From Paramarasmius palmivorus (lineage: Eukaryota > Basidiomycota > Agaricomycetes > Agaricales > Marasmiaceae), in the NCBI GenBank assembly GCA_037176845.1, contig JAYKXP010000018.1, positions 248,001 through 312,000 on the forward strand: a stretch of DNA of 64,000 nt, written 5' to 3'. A program made the translations under genes and the position numbers. Below are positions 47,430-58,197 of this stretch, in pieces. Numbering within the stretch: the first letter of the stretch is position 1; every line of letters starts with the position of its first letter. A model generated the notes under the pieces. The model was not told the origin of the DNA, ran no database searches, and was given only the letters and a program-made list of their open reading frames with translations.

Positions 47430-49530
47430 GTTTCTTGGATGTAGTTTGGGAACAACGTGCAACACTCCAAGGCAAAATATGTACAGTTTGCCGTGAACTT
47501 CGAATTTCCCAGGGTCTGATGCTATACTCTAGATGTATGTCAGTCGTACAAAAGCAAATAAATAGACAAGAAGCGACGCTTGCAGTCAAACGAAGAGGAA
47601 AGCTGTTCTGAGGCCACATCCAATGTATTTCCGCAGCTGTTGGAGCCATCGATCGCGCCGGGAGCATATGTAATCCTAGGAAGGTGAATCCACCCATGTA
47701 CTCCAGTGTCCTTGCTCTGGAAAAAGAAGGCCTGGTGATGGTGGTTCTACATAGATCCAACATTTTCCGTGAACAGAGGTGACACAGACATACCGATATG
47801 TATACGTACATAGTATCATTATGGGAACCCATGGCCAGTTTCGACGTTGCGCCACGCGTTTAGTGCGCCCAACCTCGGTACAGCGTGCCCAATGTCTCCT
47901 TCCTTGCTCACGAGGGAGCAAAAGTTTCAACCCGAATGACTCGGGAAATCAAAAACATAACGGCCCCGGGTGAAAATGCTGAAGATTTGGGCGCACCAGC
48001 TATATGCCTTGGCCGCAGCTTCATTGCATACATTTATTCGGAGACAACGAAATGCTATTCGGAAAGCCCAGCCTAAACAGTGTAGAATGACAGTTTCATC
48101 AGACCATTGAGTTTAACGGAAAGAAGTGGGAAAGTAGACACACCTCGAAGATTCGCTTAGTATGTCCTATTCGCAGACTATCTCGGGGAATATTAATCTC
48201 CGGCAGTTGATCAGTGATAGAATTTTGCTGCATGGATTTTAATCCATGCCATTGTGTGTCGATAAATCGGTGGTGATGGCGCGGAAGGAGGGAACCGACG
48301 CGTCAGAAACGCTCTTTCAGCGACTCTTTCCCACCATCGTCCACTGATCACAGATCCGTGGGCGTTCACTAGTACTCAGTACTCAAGCTTCAAGTATTGG
48401 CTTTAGATACAGGTGCGTCAGCTTCTTTATCTTCATCCTGAATATCACCACTAACTTGTGTATTTGCCCTCCTCTGGCCAGGTGTGCCTTGCAGCAATTA
48501 TAATTTTCTATGTCGTTCTTAGTCAAGAAATTGCGCAATGACATCCCATTCCTTGCAACGACTGTTCTACTTCCTTTCTCAACCACTCTCGTTTGAAACT
48601 ACAATATCATCCTCGACGAAGCATCACGACCACCGGAAATTGTTGGCAAGAACACCCTGCTTCTTCAAGTCGTCGCGTTACACAGACGGGTCTGTATGAC
48701 GGAACAGGTACACGAGGGCGAGTGTTACAGAACTAGGAGAGACTTCGATGAAATAGATTCAGAAATGAGTTCCGGCGACATTATCCTTCGGCCTGAGCTT
48801 GACAAGGTGACAGATCCAGCGCGGGGAATTGAAGACTTGGGAGGTGCGCTATACATATCTTTTCATACACTCAGTCACTTATCTTCTCAAGGAAGGCTTG
48901 ATAATTTCTCGCAAACAATACGAAGTCGTGGAAGTACAATGACGGAGCGCGAACTGTCTCGACCTGTTAAGCCGTTTATTCTTTTTCATGCCAGTTTATA
49001 GCTCACCTTTCCTCCGAAGATGGCCCTTACATTACATCTACTCAAGGACACACTCGAAGACAAGGGGCCCTCGTCATTAGGAAGTTCACAAATTTTTATG
49101 CCCTACATATGCCTGCGTTCGAAATATCTGGCGTTACATGACCAACTCCCTTTCTTGGTTCACGGACTTAGGATGGCTGGCAGTCAAACTTTAAATTTTA
49201 ATTGTACATTCATTGTTGATCCAGTCGAGCATGCTAGGCTACATACAGAGGACTTTGTTATATATAGTGCGATGCTCATCTCTATTCTCTTGAACACAAG
49301 AACAATTGCTGAATAGACGTCTGCTTGCAAAAAATGGCCGGTTGACATGGCACGCTTTTCTGCACATGCTCGCGAGGCCATGACCACCGCCCGAATTTGG
49401 CAAATCTCGAGCAAGTTGTAAGAAGGCAAGTGATATATACCGTTCTGAATAGAGGGATATTTCATTAGGAGAAGGCTACGGATAACATTTCATAGGTACC
49501 GGAAGAAAATTTCACAGAGCGTTGAACATT
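47430..49530. other. Spacer between copies B and C
   Basis: Second copy of the duplicated spacer, closely matching 43236-44945, plus about 100 bp (49320-49435) not found in spacer 1. It holds the second version of the degenerate remnant (about 48510-49001). The right end is the 3' flank of copy C. Confidence 0.55.
48510..49001 (+). pseudogene. Degenerate gene remnant in spacer 2
   Basis: Counterpart of 44261-44691. MSFLVKKLRNDIPFLATTVL ends at the same TGA. The second piece (MTEQVHEGECYRTRRDFDE from 48696) keeps DKVTDPARGIED, then loses two bases before the donor. The old downstream exon would still read EGLIISRKQYEVVEVQ and stop, but is now out of frame. That both copies share one stop and differ in another lesion shows decay began before the duplication and continued after it. 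Confidence 0.4.
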
Positions 49531-51810
49531 TCAGACACTAAACAGGGAAAGACCTGGGCGGCGTATACCTGATAACTTTCCCATCTCCTTCAATGTCTCG
49601 TACAGTGCAGAATCTCCTTGTCCTTCGGAAAGCTGTCTCTTCTCCGAATCTGTTGAAGTCCAGTTGGTGAATGGAGTCCCGATGACAGGGCAGACAGTGC
49701 CTGGTTCTGGGAGTGTACCGTTGATGAAGTACGTGCGAACAGCATTGGTTGTACAGACGGAGGGAGCAGCTAGCGAGGAGTGCTGAAAATCGGGGATTAG
49801 TACCATAGATCCGAGACAAACTGGGGCAGAACTTACTCCAGCAGAATCTTGGGTGAGAACGACGGAACCAGGGAAACCTTGGGAGACTACGTGCGCGCTA
49901 AAGTACAGATACTCAGTAACTGAGGACGCTCGTTCTGCTTGTAGTAAGACTTACGCATGGACTGGTGTTACAGGATCTGGGAAGGGGTCAGAAAAAGATG
50001 AAGGGAGTCCACAGCGAAACATACCAGCAGTGTTTCCGATCAATAACATAGGGTGGCTAGTGTTTCCTGAAATCGGTCCTAGATTTATGTATCAATTACC
50101 CTGGTCCCGCAGTCAAAAACTAGGACAAATTACCTCTGAAGAATGTCTTTGGGATCTCAGGCCATCCACTAAGAAATTTCAACACTGAGCATACGACAAG
50201 GAATCATGGAGTCCGGAGGCGTGCTTACCTGCACGAAATCCTTGCACCAGCAAACATACTACCCCACTCCGATACCTGGAGACATTCTTCGTAATGCTTC
50301 TCAGCTTCTTCAAGACCAGGTGGTACAACATCGCCATCATTACAGATGAAAACATGTTGTCCATCGAGGATGTTCTCGAATGCGTGTTCAGAAGGATCAC
50401 AGTCGCACTCGAACTGTTTGACTCCGTCTTCCACTGCTTGTTCGAACAATACAGATCCATCTCCTGCCTCAAGGGCGGCTAATCCAGCAGCTAATTTGGG
50501 CCAACTTGATGGGGCGTATAGAGCGCCGAGCAGTACATTTCGTAGGCTCTCATAGTCGGCAAGACCGTAGATACTGGGGATACGGGTTGCGACTGGAGCT
50601 CGAATGACAGCGCCGTATAGCTTGTTGAGCCTTTCTCCGATAGCTTCAGGAGACGATTCATAGAAAGCGCACAAGTCTGGTCCGGCACTGTGACATTCTT
50701 CAAAGAACCGGTTGAGAGCCTTTGAAGCGTCAAGGAGATTTTCTTTCCACTGAGCTACGATGCCTGCATTAGACGACTTGATGAATTGTCGAAGGAAAAC
50801 ACGTACTGGTATAATAGTCATTTTCGACGTCTACTACCCCATCAATGATCAACCGTTCGACCTTGTCCTGCAGAAGACAATGAGATTCAGCCCTGTATTG
50901 GCTGTGGGTGAACATACCGGGAACATAGCGGCGAAAGTGGCACCAAGAACCGAGCCATACCTTGACAAAAGAATGTTATTTACGACGCAGATGGTGGCAG
51001 AATGGCTTGAACATACGAGAAACCCCAATATTGTATCTTCTCTCTACCATGAGCCTCCACAATACTGAGCATGTCCCGAGATACATGGTCAGTCGTGAAG
51101 TGAGGCAGAATATCGCCAAGGCGCTCCCCGGCAAGCTGTCCATTGATCTTACTGCGAGCCCATGCGCTCGCAACGTTATCCGACGAGTGGTTCAGCTCCT
51201 TGAAAGAAGGGCGATACCACAATGCACGTTCTGCGCGGGTTTCGAAGAACTCTGCTCGCGGAGTAGAACGGGATATACCTGTTAATGGAGTAGCAATTAG
51301 ACTGTGCACTCAAAGTCCATCATCTAACGAATTTCCGCACCTCTAGGATCGAATCCGACCATATCAAACTGGGGTCCAATGAGCGTCGCCAAAGCTTGCC
51401 CCACCTGAACAATGAGATCGACACCGCTACCGCCTGGTCCACCAGGATTGAAAAGGATTGGACCACGATATTCTGCGCTATCGGCAGGGACATTGGCTTT
51501 GACACGAACGAGCGCAATAGCAGCAGATTGTCCATCGGGGTTGGAGTAGTCAAGAGGGACTTGAAGACGACCACATTCAAAGCTTCCAGCTGCTTCATAA
51601 CAGGGCTGCCATGCTAAGTCTTTCGTGGGTTCGATCTGAAAACTCGTTGATTAGGGAGTGTGTTTATCGTTACGGAGTTGTAGTACTCACCGATGCCCAG
51701 GATGCCTCAGACCATTCGGCTCGAGACACCAAACTGGCCAGGACGCCGCTCCCAAGGCCTGAGAGTAAGCCAGCGAGAATGAGATGCAAGCCTCTTGTCT
51801 TTGGGCTCAT
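49531..51810 (-). CDS. Secreted alpha/beta hydrolase, TAP-like (copy C)
   Basis: Same architecture as copies A and B: signal peptide MSPKTRGLHLILAGLLSGLG, GGPGGSG, MVGFDPRG, GFSYG, GNTADPVTPVHA and SAGHSSLA, about 590 residues, eleven exons, no lesion seen. The signal-peptide exon and the internal exons and introns are near-identical to copy A, for example 50061-50200 against 41381-41520. The last exon and 3' flank are near-identical to copy B, for example 49440-49640 against 44978-45180. Copy C is therefore mosaic. Catalytic residues are intact, so the enzyme should be an active extracellular peptidase. Confidence 0.9.
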
Positions 51811-51906
51811 CTCTAAAAGGTAGTTGAGAGCGAGTGTTTGTGTGGGGAATGTGTTGGGGTATGAAAGGATTGCGACCGTGTGGATTTGACCGGCACAATT
51901 AAGCGT

Positions 51907-51915
51907 CTTTTATAC
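51907..51915 (-). promoter_or_regulatory. TATA box of hydrolase copy C
   Basis: The minus strand reads GTATAAAAG about 97 bp upstream of the ATG at 51810, exactly as in copy A. Confidence 0.65.
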
Positions 51916-52029
51916 GTTTCTTGGAATAGTTTGAGAACAACGCGCAATAGTTCAAGGCGAAGTTACAATATGTACAGCTTGCCGTGAACTTCCAAATTGC
52001 CGGTGTTTGATGCTATTCTGTAGATGCAT

Positions 52030-52200
52030 ATGACGGGGATTGGCCTCATTGAGGCGGTGCTGAACCTTTAGGCTCTCATCTCTCTTCACTGGTTTTGATA
52101 TAGATAATGTATGGTGTATTATTGTTGGTATATATGACATTTTAGCTACAAAAGACCAGATACTTACGCAGATAGAAGATAGCACCGACGAAATAAGCGA
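52030..52200. other. Unique sequence between repeat unit 3 and next gene
   Basis: Begins where similarity to the hydrolase repeat ends. It probably holds the distal promoter of copy C and the 3' untranslated region of the gene that ends at 52201. Confidence 0.4.
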
Positions 52201-54669
52201 CTACTCGTTGTCTTCGGCATTAGTACCGCCACCGTGTTCCGCGTCAGCGATGGCATTGGTGTCGGGAAGAGGATCCGTCAAAAGCACGGCGAACATGAGA
52301 TTGAAATGTGCGGTGGGATGTGCAGGATTCATCTTCATTTTCCAAGGCCCGGAGATGGTAAAGCCTGCGGCGACGATTGTTTTATCTGGAATTTCGCCGA
52401 AGTACCTGTTCATCGAGGCAAGTTTTGCCCAACCCTTCGGTGTCGGTCTGAACCCCTCAACGCCATTGGAAGGATCCGGCCTTCCGTCATACACAGGTAC
52501 TGCAAATGAATGAGCACTGTGGCGCAGTACAAAGAAAACCTCGACTTACTTTCGTCGGCAAAGAGCATGTACGGAGGACTTGGTGGGATGTTCTGATCGT
52601 TGTCTTTAGATTTCTTTGTCTTCATGGTCTTACCTTTATCGTCGGCAAGACTATCCATGCCTTCTGTGCTGGGTGTCGCTGCGGAAATATATTTAAGTCG
52701 GAACATAGGAGTGAATAGATGCGATTTACTTACAACTGAAGGTCGTCACTTTAAAATTCTCCTTTTTGGATTGAAGCAGCAAAGCAGCCCCGTAGATTGG
52801 GCAATGGACAACATTGCTTCGCATGAGGGTACAGATGAATGCCGATGCGTATTGAATATCCTGGGATAGAAGCTGAAGGTGTAATTTGCGGGACCGGGCA
52901 TTGTCATCTCCGCTCCCGAAAAGTAAGTCTGATCCTTGAGAAACACCTAAAGCGACAAAGATCGCTGGCAAGTTCAATGCAGGCGATTTGCAAATGATCG
53001 CAGACTCCAGGCTTCGATCAGTTCTAGCGACGAATGGGGAGCATCGTGTAACGTTGATATATTGCGCATGTCTCTCAAAAGACATCATCCGAAGAACCGT
53101 GCTGTAAAAACAAGGAAAATCAGTTAGAAGCCTAGTCGATGTGCCGGTACTCACGTTTGTTCAAGTGTATCGAGGTGGGCCATTACTTTCCCGTATTTTG
53201 CGGGATTGAGGACGCCTGACTGGGGTTCTCGTGCCAGTCTCCCGGCGTAGGGCATTAGTTTGCCGGGTCGCATTCTGCCAAGTAATGAATTAGTAAGGTG
53301 CTACTCGAACGTTAGTGCACGTACGAGGAAATCCAGGGTTTTCGAGCCAGTTCCAAGTAGAAATTCCACAGGACTTCATGCTGTAGTTTCCTGTCGAATA
53401 TTTGCCGAACAACGGGATGCATAGTTAGGTATGGATCGACTCTGCCATAGGGTGTTTTTCAGATGAGTACTAGGTGTATAAAGATGAAACGGCGTACGAC
53501 GTGTCCTCTTCTTCAGTATAACTCTGGTTGGATTGAGTCTCGTCGTCCTGGTCTTTCATATCTTCGTCGCAGTTAGGATCACCCAAGCCATCACTGGCTT
53601 GGCAGTCCGCTTCTTCACCGCCATTCGAAGAACTTTCCTCCATTTCCTCAGCTTCTTCTGATTCGTCTGCTATTAGTTTGGGTTTTTTGGCTATTTTTGA
53701 GGGCATTTGGGATAGCGGTGGCGGGCTGAGGATACAGGTAAGAATGTCACGCAGATGTTATTCAAGTTGGACTAGTTACCTATGCTCATGGCTTGGTGTT
53801 TCGTCCTCACATTCATCCCTTATGCGAACTGTCAGTTGGAAGCACAACAAGAACGTTGCGAGACGTACTGTTCGCGGGAGCGTTTCATTTTTCCTACGTT
53901 TTTTTCTAGGAGAGTGTTGTCCCTGAAAGTTCAGATTAGAATGCTTCGTATTGCGAGTTATGAAGTAGCTTGCCATTCTGGGGTTTCAGAGCGATTCTCT
54001 TGTGTATTCTGCGCAACTCTGAGTAAGAAGGTTCAGTGCACAGAGTAGAGGAAGAATGAAACTCGGTTATTCCCGTACTCTTTCTCGGTATCAGTGGCCT
54101 GGGTGTTGCGTTCATTCGGATTCTGCTCCTTGAGCTTGTTTCTGGGGAAATGTATACTGTAAGCGTAAGGGCACGAGGATTTGAAGGTATAAAATTACAT
54201 TCTTTCACTGGCTCGTCGTCCAGTTGGTTGTACAGCCCGTTTAGAAGGTTGTGTCTTAGCTGGCTTGGTGTCCTCCGATTTAATTGCAGAATTGAGAAGC
54301 CTCTTATTCTCCGTCAACGGCGCAGGCAGCGAGCTATTAGACTTCCTGGAAATGAAAGTTATTAGTTGAAGGTGAGCTATAAGTTGCAAAGGCTTACAAT
54401 TTGGATTTGGTCTTGCTTGGCTTTGTGACAGTTGAGTTGTTGACGTGGTTGTTAATCGGTGTAGTTTTTATAGGAGAGCCTTCACTGGAAGAGATGGGTG
54501 TAAGCTCCGACCTTGACGGATAGGGTTATTGGCAAATTGAAAAGGCATGCATGGAGAATACATACCCCACAGACGTTTGTCTGCTCTGAGACTGCTTGAC
54601 CAGGGGGATCGAGGCAGCAGCAGCTGTCGGGGCGGGCAGTCGCATTTTGAGTTTGACTTGCTTTGGCAT
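52201..54669 (-). CDS. Multi-exon nuclear-type protein, unrecognised family
   Basis: I assembled about ten exons from splice signals. The N-terminus starts MPKQVKLKMRLPAPTAAAAS and is basic and disordered. A middle acidic part includes KIAKKPKLIADESEEAEEME and EEEDT. An ordered region of about 330 residues follows: VDPYLTMHPVVRQIFDRKLQ, LWNFYLELARKPWISS, then KLMPYAGRLAREPQSGVLNP, HAQYINVTRCSPFVARTDRS, LNLPAIFVALGVSQGSDLLF, HLQLLSQDIQYASAFICTLM, VYDGRPDPSNGVEG and AAGFTISGPWKMKMNP. It ends HGGGTNAEDNE. I do not know this family. The ordered part reads as a single globular domain, possibly lineage-specific. The junctions in the C-terminal half are clean; the basic N-terminal half (53750-54200) contains a weak donor and is uncertain. 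Confidence 0.5.
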
Positions 54670-55263
54670 GGCAGAAGGTCGCAGGGTTTGATAGACTGCA
54701 AACTCAGCCAGGTCCCTTTATATGCCCGTTGTTTTTGTTTAATTGGTCGAGAGATTCGTGCATTTATTGGTTGTGGGTAGCTAGACGTCGGAGTATTGGC
54801 TTGATGTCTAGATACGTTGTTTTTGAGTTCTTGGTGTTGCTATGTATTTCTTTCTAGACTGCAAAGGGTAAAGCTTGAGTATGAAAGCAGAACAGGAATG
54901 GGTTGCGTTGCCGCTGGCGATGTTGCTGAATCAATGATGTGGAGTCGAGGTGGTCGGGGTCCGAATTAGATGTGACAACGTGACACTAGTCTGGCGACCT
55001 AGCATTCTACTCCTCCGCTGTCCAGTTGAAATACCCGCTTTTTGGATCGGTAGACAAGAGAGGCCCAGCTACATCTAATGGAGGTACGTGCTACGCTGTG
55101 CAGGTCTATGTTTGAACAGTATTCACCGCACGTTCAGAAGCAACTATGCAGTGTCGTGGATTCCAAATACATGCCCGCTCAAACAATCCAACGGAAATAT
55201 AATCAGTCTGACGATCGCAAACGTTGACCTATCTCGACATATTGTTTCTCTGCGTACTTGAAT
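54670..55263. other. Divergent promoter region
   Basis: About 590 bp between the starts of the minus-strand gene at 54669 and the plus-strand gene at 55264; both are probably controlled from here. No TATA box, repeat or open frame stands out. Confidence 0.45.
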
Positions 55264-56454
55264 ATGGAGAACTACGACGAAGAAAGAGCCAGTGAGTTTT
55301 CTTTTGCGTAGTGCCGTTCCGAGTTACTGAGTAACGTTATCGCAGAAAAAGAGCTTCAGTTATGGATTGAAGAACGGTCGCGTGCAGAACATTCAAAGGC
55401 GAATGTCTGCAAGCTTTTGGAGGTTAGTTATGCTTGCTTTGCCGGGTGTTTCTGATATCATTCTTAAGCAGGATACTAAGGATATACGCACATTCGAATG
55501 CGGTACACCACGCGCATGGCGCCTCATTACCAACGCAAACGAGCCAGAGGAATTTGTTTTCAAGATGCAGGGTATTCTCGTGGTGTCGGAGCTCCCTCCA
55601 TTCACCAAGTATTTAGGGAGGTATGTCCGACACGTCATGCGTGAATGCGCGAGCGTTGGGACTGACGCTTGTTTGAAGAAAATCGAATATTGCTTCGCTT
55701 CGGCAAGGAGTTACCTTGACTGGTTTAGGAATTCCGGAATTCGACAAAGCTGTTTCTGGTATCAAGATCGGGGATCTGCTACTCAAGAGGAATCTTCCTC
55801 CTCAAGGAACAGAGACACTTCATTGTATCGGAGAATTTCGCGGTGTTCAGACCGTGACTATCAGCAATCGCTATTTCACTCCTCAACAGCATGCCAAGGG
55901 CGAGCCAGCAGTCGAGATTCCCACCGAAATCGATCCACACGGCACCCTACGAAGAGTTTCTCGGTTGGAGTATGTTCACACCCAGGAAAATACCGTGGAA
56001 TACGAAAGATCGCAAAATAAAGAAAAAAAATCTTTGAGGTCAAGCGTCCTTTCGCCGTTCTGATCAAGCTGTATTCCTTAATAGTTTGACTTCAGGTTCG
56101 AACCACTTTCGCCTGCCGCTTTTCGAGTCGGAGACCTCGTTGAAGTTCAATTCACATTGATGACAATCAAGTTGGGGCGATCCTTGTATAAGACACTTCC
56201 TGTGTTGAGGTCAATTACACTGCTGGATGATCATTTCAGCAAGGTTTGGTTTATCTTATATCGCATGTCGTGTATTTACTTATTCGATGAAACACCAGCA
56301 AGTCGAGTTTCAATCGATTTGCAGTTCCAGTACTCAGCGGAACTCTCAGATCCCCAAGCAGGTTATGTGTCTGAAAAGAAGAGCCGGAAATTGGGACGAA
56401 ACAGAGGGAAGTGCTACAAAGCAGTTTCGGAAAATGGACATAGGTAGTAAGTAA
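55264..56454 (+). CDS. Unrecognised agaricomycete protein with GDLVEVQ-type core
   Basis: About six exons encode around 310 residues. The start is MENYDEERAKKELQLWIEER, a charged helix. After two introns comes DTKDIRTFECGTPRAWRLIT and GILVVSELPPFTKYLGRYVR. An intron with donor GTGAAT leads to VTLTGLGIPEFDKAVSGIKI, then GTETLHCIGEFRGVQTVTIS, a basic stretch, and FEPLSPAAFRVGDLVEVQFT. The last exons give a short tail ending KQFRKMDIGSK and stop. The central FEPL...GDLVEVQ strand is the kind of short conserved core I associate with hypothetical proteins multiplied in agaricomycetes, but I cannot give it a function. The last intron (GTTTGG donor) is the least certain. Its wide family distribution would need a database search to show. 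Confidence 0.55.
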
Positions 56455-56864
56455 ATCAGAAACTTTGGGCGTGTATTAGCCACCAGCGATTCATAGTCAT
56501 CTTTTTTTTTGTTACCTATGTCGTATAGTTCAATAGTATATTCATCTTTAGGAAAGGCGATGTTTGCTTGCTGCACTTGACGACCGAGCGCTGAACGCTG
56601 AACGTCGAACGCTAACTGCCATCGATTCCCGTCGATTTTTCGGGAGATTTCATTATGTAATTGAATACGCCCCCAGGTGACCCCTTACTACACGCGTTGT
56701 CAGGAAAATGCGGTGTGCTGCTGCGTGTCAACAAGTCAAATGTGATCAAGGAGAGCCACTAGCGCATGCACACAACGGTCATTGCAGATCGGTACTGATC
56801 TTGTCTTCTTACCTTTCTCGGAACAGCTGCGGCGGACCTTGATATGACGGGTTATGGCATTTTG
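56455..56864. other. Intergenic spacer
   Basis: About 410 bp between two plus-strand genes. It includes a near-direct repeat of short GAACGCT units at about 56588-56613 (GAGCGCTGAACGCTGAACGTCGAACGCTAACT). No open frame of interest. Confidence 0.4.
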
Positions 56865-56870
56865 TATATA
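56865..56870 (+). promoter_or_regulatory. TATA-like element of the F-box gene at 56902
   Basis: TATATA in TTTGTATATATTG lies 37 bp upstream of the ATG at 56902. The spacing is tight, allowing only a very short 5' untranslated region, so the call is tentative. Confidence 0.35.
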
Positions 56871-56901
56871 TTGCTCCCGAGCCAACCACGCATAATGACT
56901 G

Positions 56902-58197
56902 ATGGACTCCAAGTCCTTCCAGCGATCCCTACCAGTACCCCCTGAAGTCCTGGATCGAATTTTTCGTTATCTGCTCCGAGACGATTTGACTCGTCTCGCA
57001 CGCGTCTCACATTTCTTCCTAAACGTCGCCCGCCGTCACCTCATGTCCAGCATTACCATTGAACCGCGCAACTTGGACGTTTGCCAGCGATACATCACAA
57101 CCCTGGTCGAATGCAAAACCAGACCTCCTGTTCGCCGGGTGGTCTTCGATGTCGCAGTGGCAATGTGGGAGGTCTTGTATTACCTGGACAAGTCCTGCTC
57201 AGAGGAAAACACCTTATCACTGGTCATTACTTCGTCTGTTCGCTTTGCCGATTGGCGGACACTGTCTTCCATCTTTATCAAACACCTTATTGCAAAACTT
57301 CCTCGCGTCAAGAGTCTGCATCTGAAGTCTCTTGAATGCAGGTTCCAGTTTTCACTGCTGTCGGCGTATATGTCGACGTTGGTGAAGTTAACCCTGCATT
57401 CCGCCATCGCCAGATCGAGTGCTGGGTGGACTCCAATATCGTTCCCTCACCTAGAGCATATAGAACTAATTCAAGATCATTCCATCATGCTGCACGAAGA
57501 CAGCTTGCCGATGCTGATGGCCAAGTATGTGGATGCCCCGAAGCTCAAGACCGGACATGTGGCGTGTGCAGTCGAAGGGCACATCTTCAGTGTCTACGAG
57601 TTTTTGTATGCATTCGCCGAGACATTAGAGGAGGTGAAGGTTATTGGAGACTTTATTTACGAAGGTGCGAAAAGCTCCATCCGAGTTTTGTCTTATTTGA
57701 CTGACAGCATCTTAGCACTTGACCAACGCCTGCTACCCAGACTTCCTGCACTTACTTGCCTTCACGTTGAGATCGAACTTGTCCACAATATATTCAAGTT
57801 CGGGGACACTGCGACCGAGTACATCCCGAGGCTTCAGCGACTAGTCATGGAAGGCGACTGGGCGACTATGGAGACGGGATCTTATGACGTTCGCTGGGCT
57901 GACATGCATCGAATGTTGACGCGGCTTATGGACATCTATCCGAAACCGGTCATTGTGTGTGGATATAGGGGAGCAGAAGTGCGCCAGAGGAACATATTCG
58001 CACGGATTCTAATTCATCACCTTCTCGAAACCGTTGGTTGGGACATTCGGGATATCTTCGAGGTAGAGGAAAGTAGATGCAATCCCTTGCCTCCTCGTCG
58101 CCCTGCCTTTACTGATGGTAAACCTCGGCTAAGGGCTATCCCGGTTGTAAAGACTACGCGTTTTTCTCCCAACAGTAGCATCCCAAGTAGCGACTAG
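56902..58197 (+). CDS. F-box protein, single exon
   Basis: One intronless frame of 431 codons. The N-terminus MDSKSFQRSLPVPPEVLDRI begins an F-box: LPVPPEVLDRIFRYLLRDDL then TRLARVSHFFLNVARRHLMS, which pairs with Skp1 in SCF ubiquitin ligases. The rest (about residues 60-400) shows the repeated L-x-x-L and hydrophobic strand pattern of an irregular leucine-rich repeat-like region, common in agaricomycete F-box proteins, and would bind the substrate. It ends TRFSPNSSIPSSD. It is not related to the 15.7-20.8 kb F-box array beyond the F-box itself: no Cys-rich segment and no introns. Confidence 0.85.
   Translation: MDSKSFQRSLPVPPEVLDRIFRYLLRDDLTRLARVSHFFLNVARRHLMSSITIEPRNLDVCQRYITTLVECKTRPPVRRVVFDVAVAMWEVLYYLDKSCSEENTLSLVITSSVRFADWRTLSSIFIKHLIAKLPRVKSLHLKSLECRFQFSLLSAYMSTLVKLTLHSAIARSSAGWTPISFPHLEHIELIQDHSIMLHEDSLPMLMAKYVDAPKLKTGHVACAVEGHIFSVYEFLYAFAETLEEVKVIGDFIYEGAKSSIRVLSYLTDSILALDQRLLPRLPALTCLHVEIELVHNIFKFGDTATEYIPRLQRLVMEGDWATMETGSYDVRWADMHRMLTRLMDIYPKPVIVCGYRGAEVRQRNIFARILIHHLLETVGWDIRDIFEVEESRCNPLPPRRPAFTDGKPRLRAIPVVKTTRFSPNSSIPSSD

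Larger units (their letters stand above)
44946..49385. repeat. Tandem repeat unit 2 (hydrolase gene plus spacer)
   Basis: Contains hydrolase copy B and the second copy of the spacer. Its 3' flank (from about 44976) is almost identical to that of copy C, whereas the introns and the 5' end of the gene are more diverged from both other copies. Confidence 0.75.
49386..52029. repeat. Tandem repeat unit 3 (hydrolase gene, truncated spacer)
   Basis: Contains hydrolase copy C and only about 220 bp of upstream sequence. Similarity to the upstream region of copy A (GATGCTATTCTGTAGATGCATAT) breaks at about 52029, where unrelated sequence starts. This is a sharp duplication edge. Confidence 0.7.

Noticed and set aside
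40738..52029. The tandem region as a transposon or a biosynthetic cluster
   Set aside because: No transposase, reverse transcriptase or terminal repeats were seen, and the genes are paralogous hydrolases, not pathway partners.
55367..56020. 217-codon plus-strand frame in the 55264 gene
   Set aside because: Part of it is Ser/Arg-rich nonsense in the wrong frame. The frame containing GIPEFDKAVSGIKIGDLLL and GTETLHCIGEFRGVQTVTIS, joined by a GTGAAT-donor intron, is far more protein-like.
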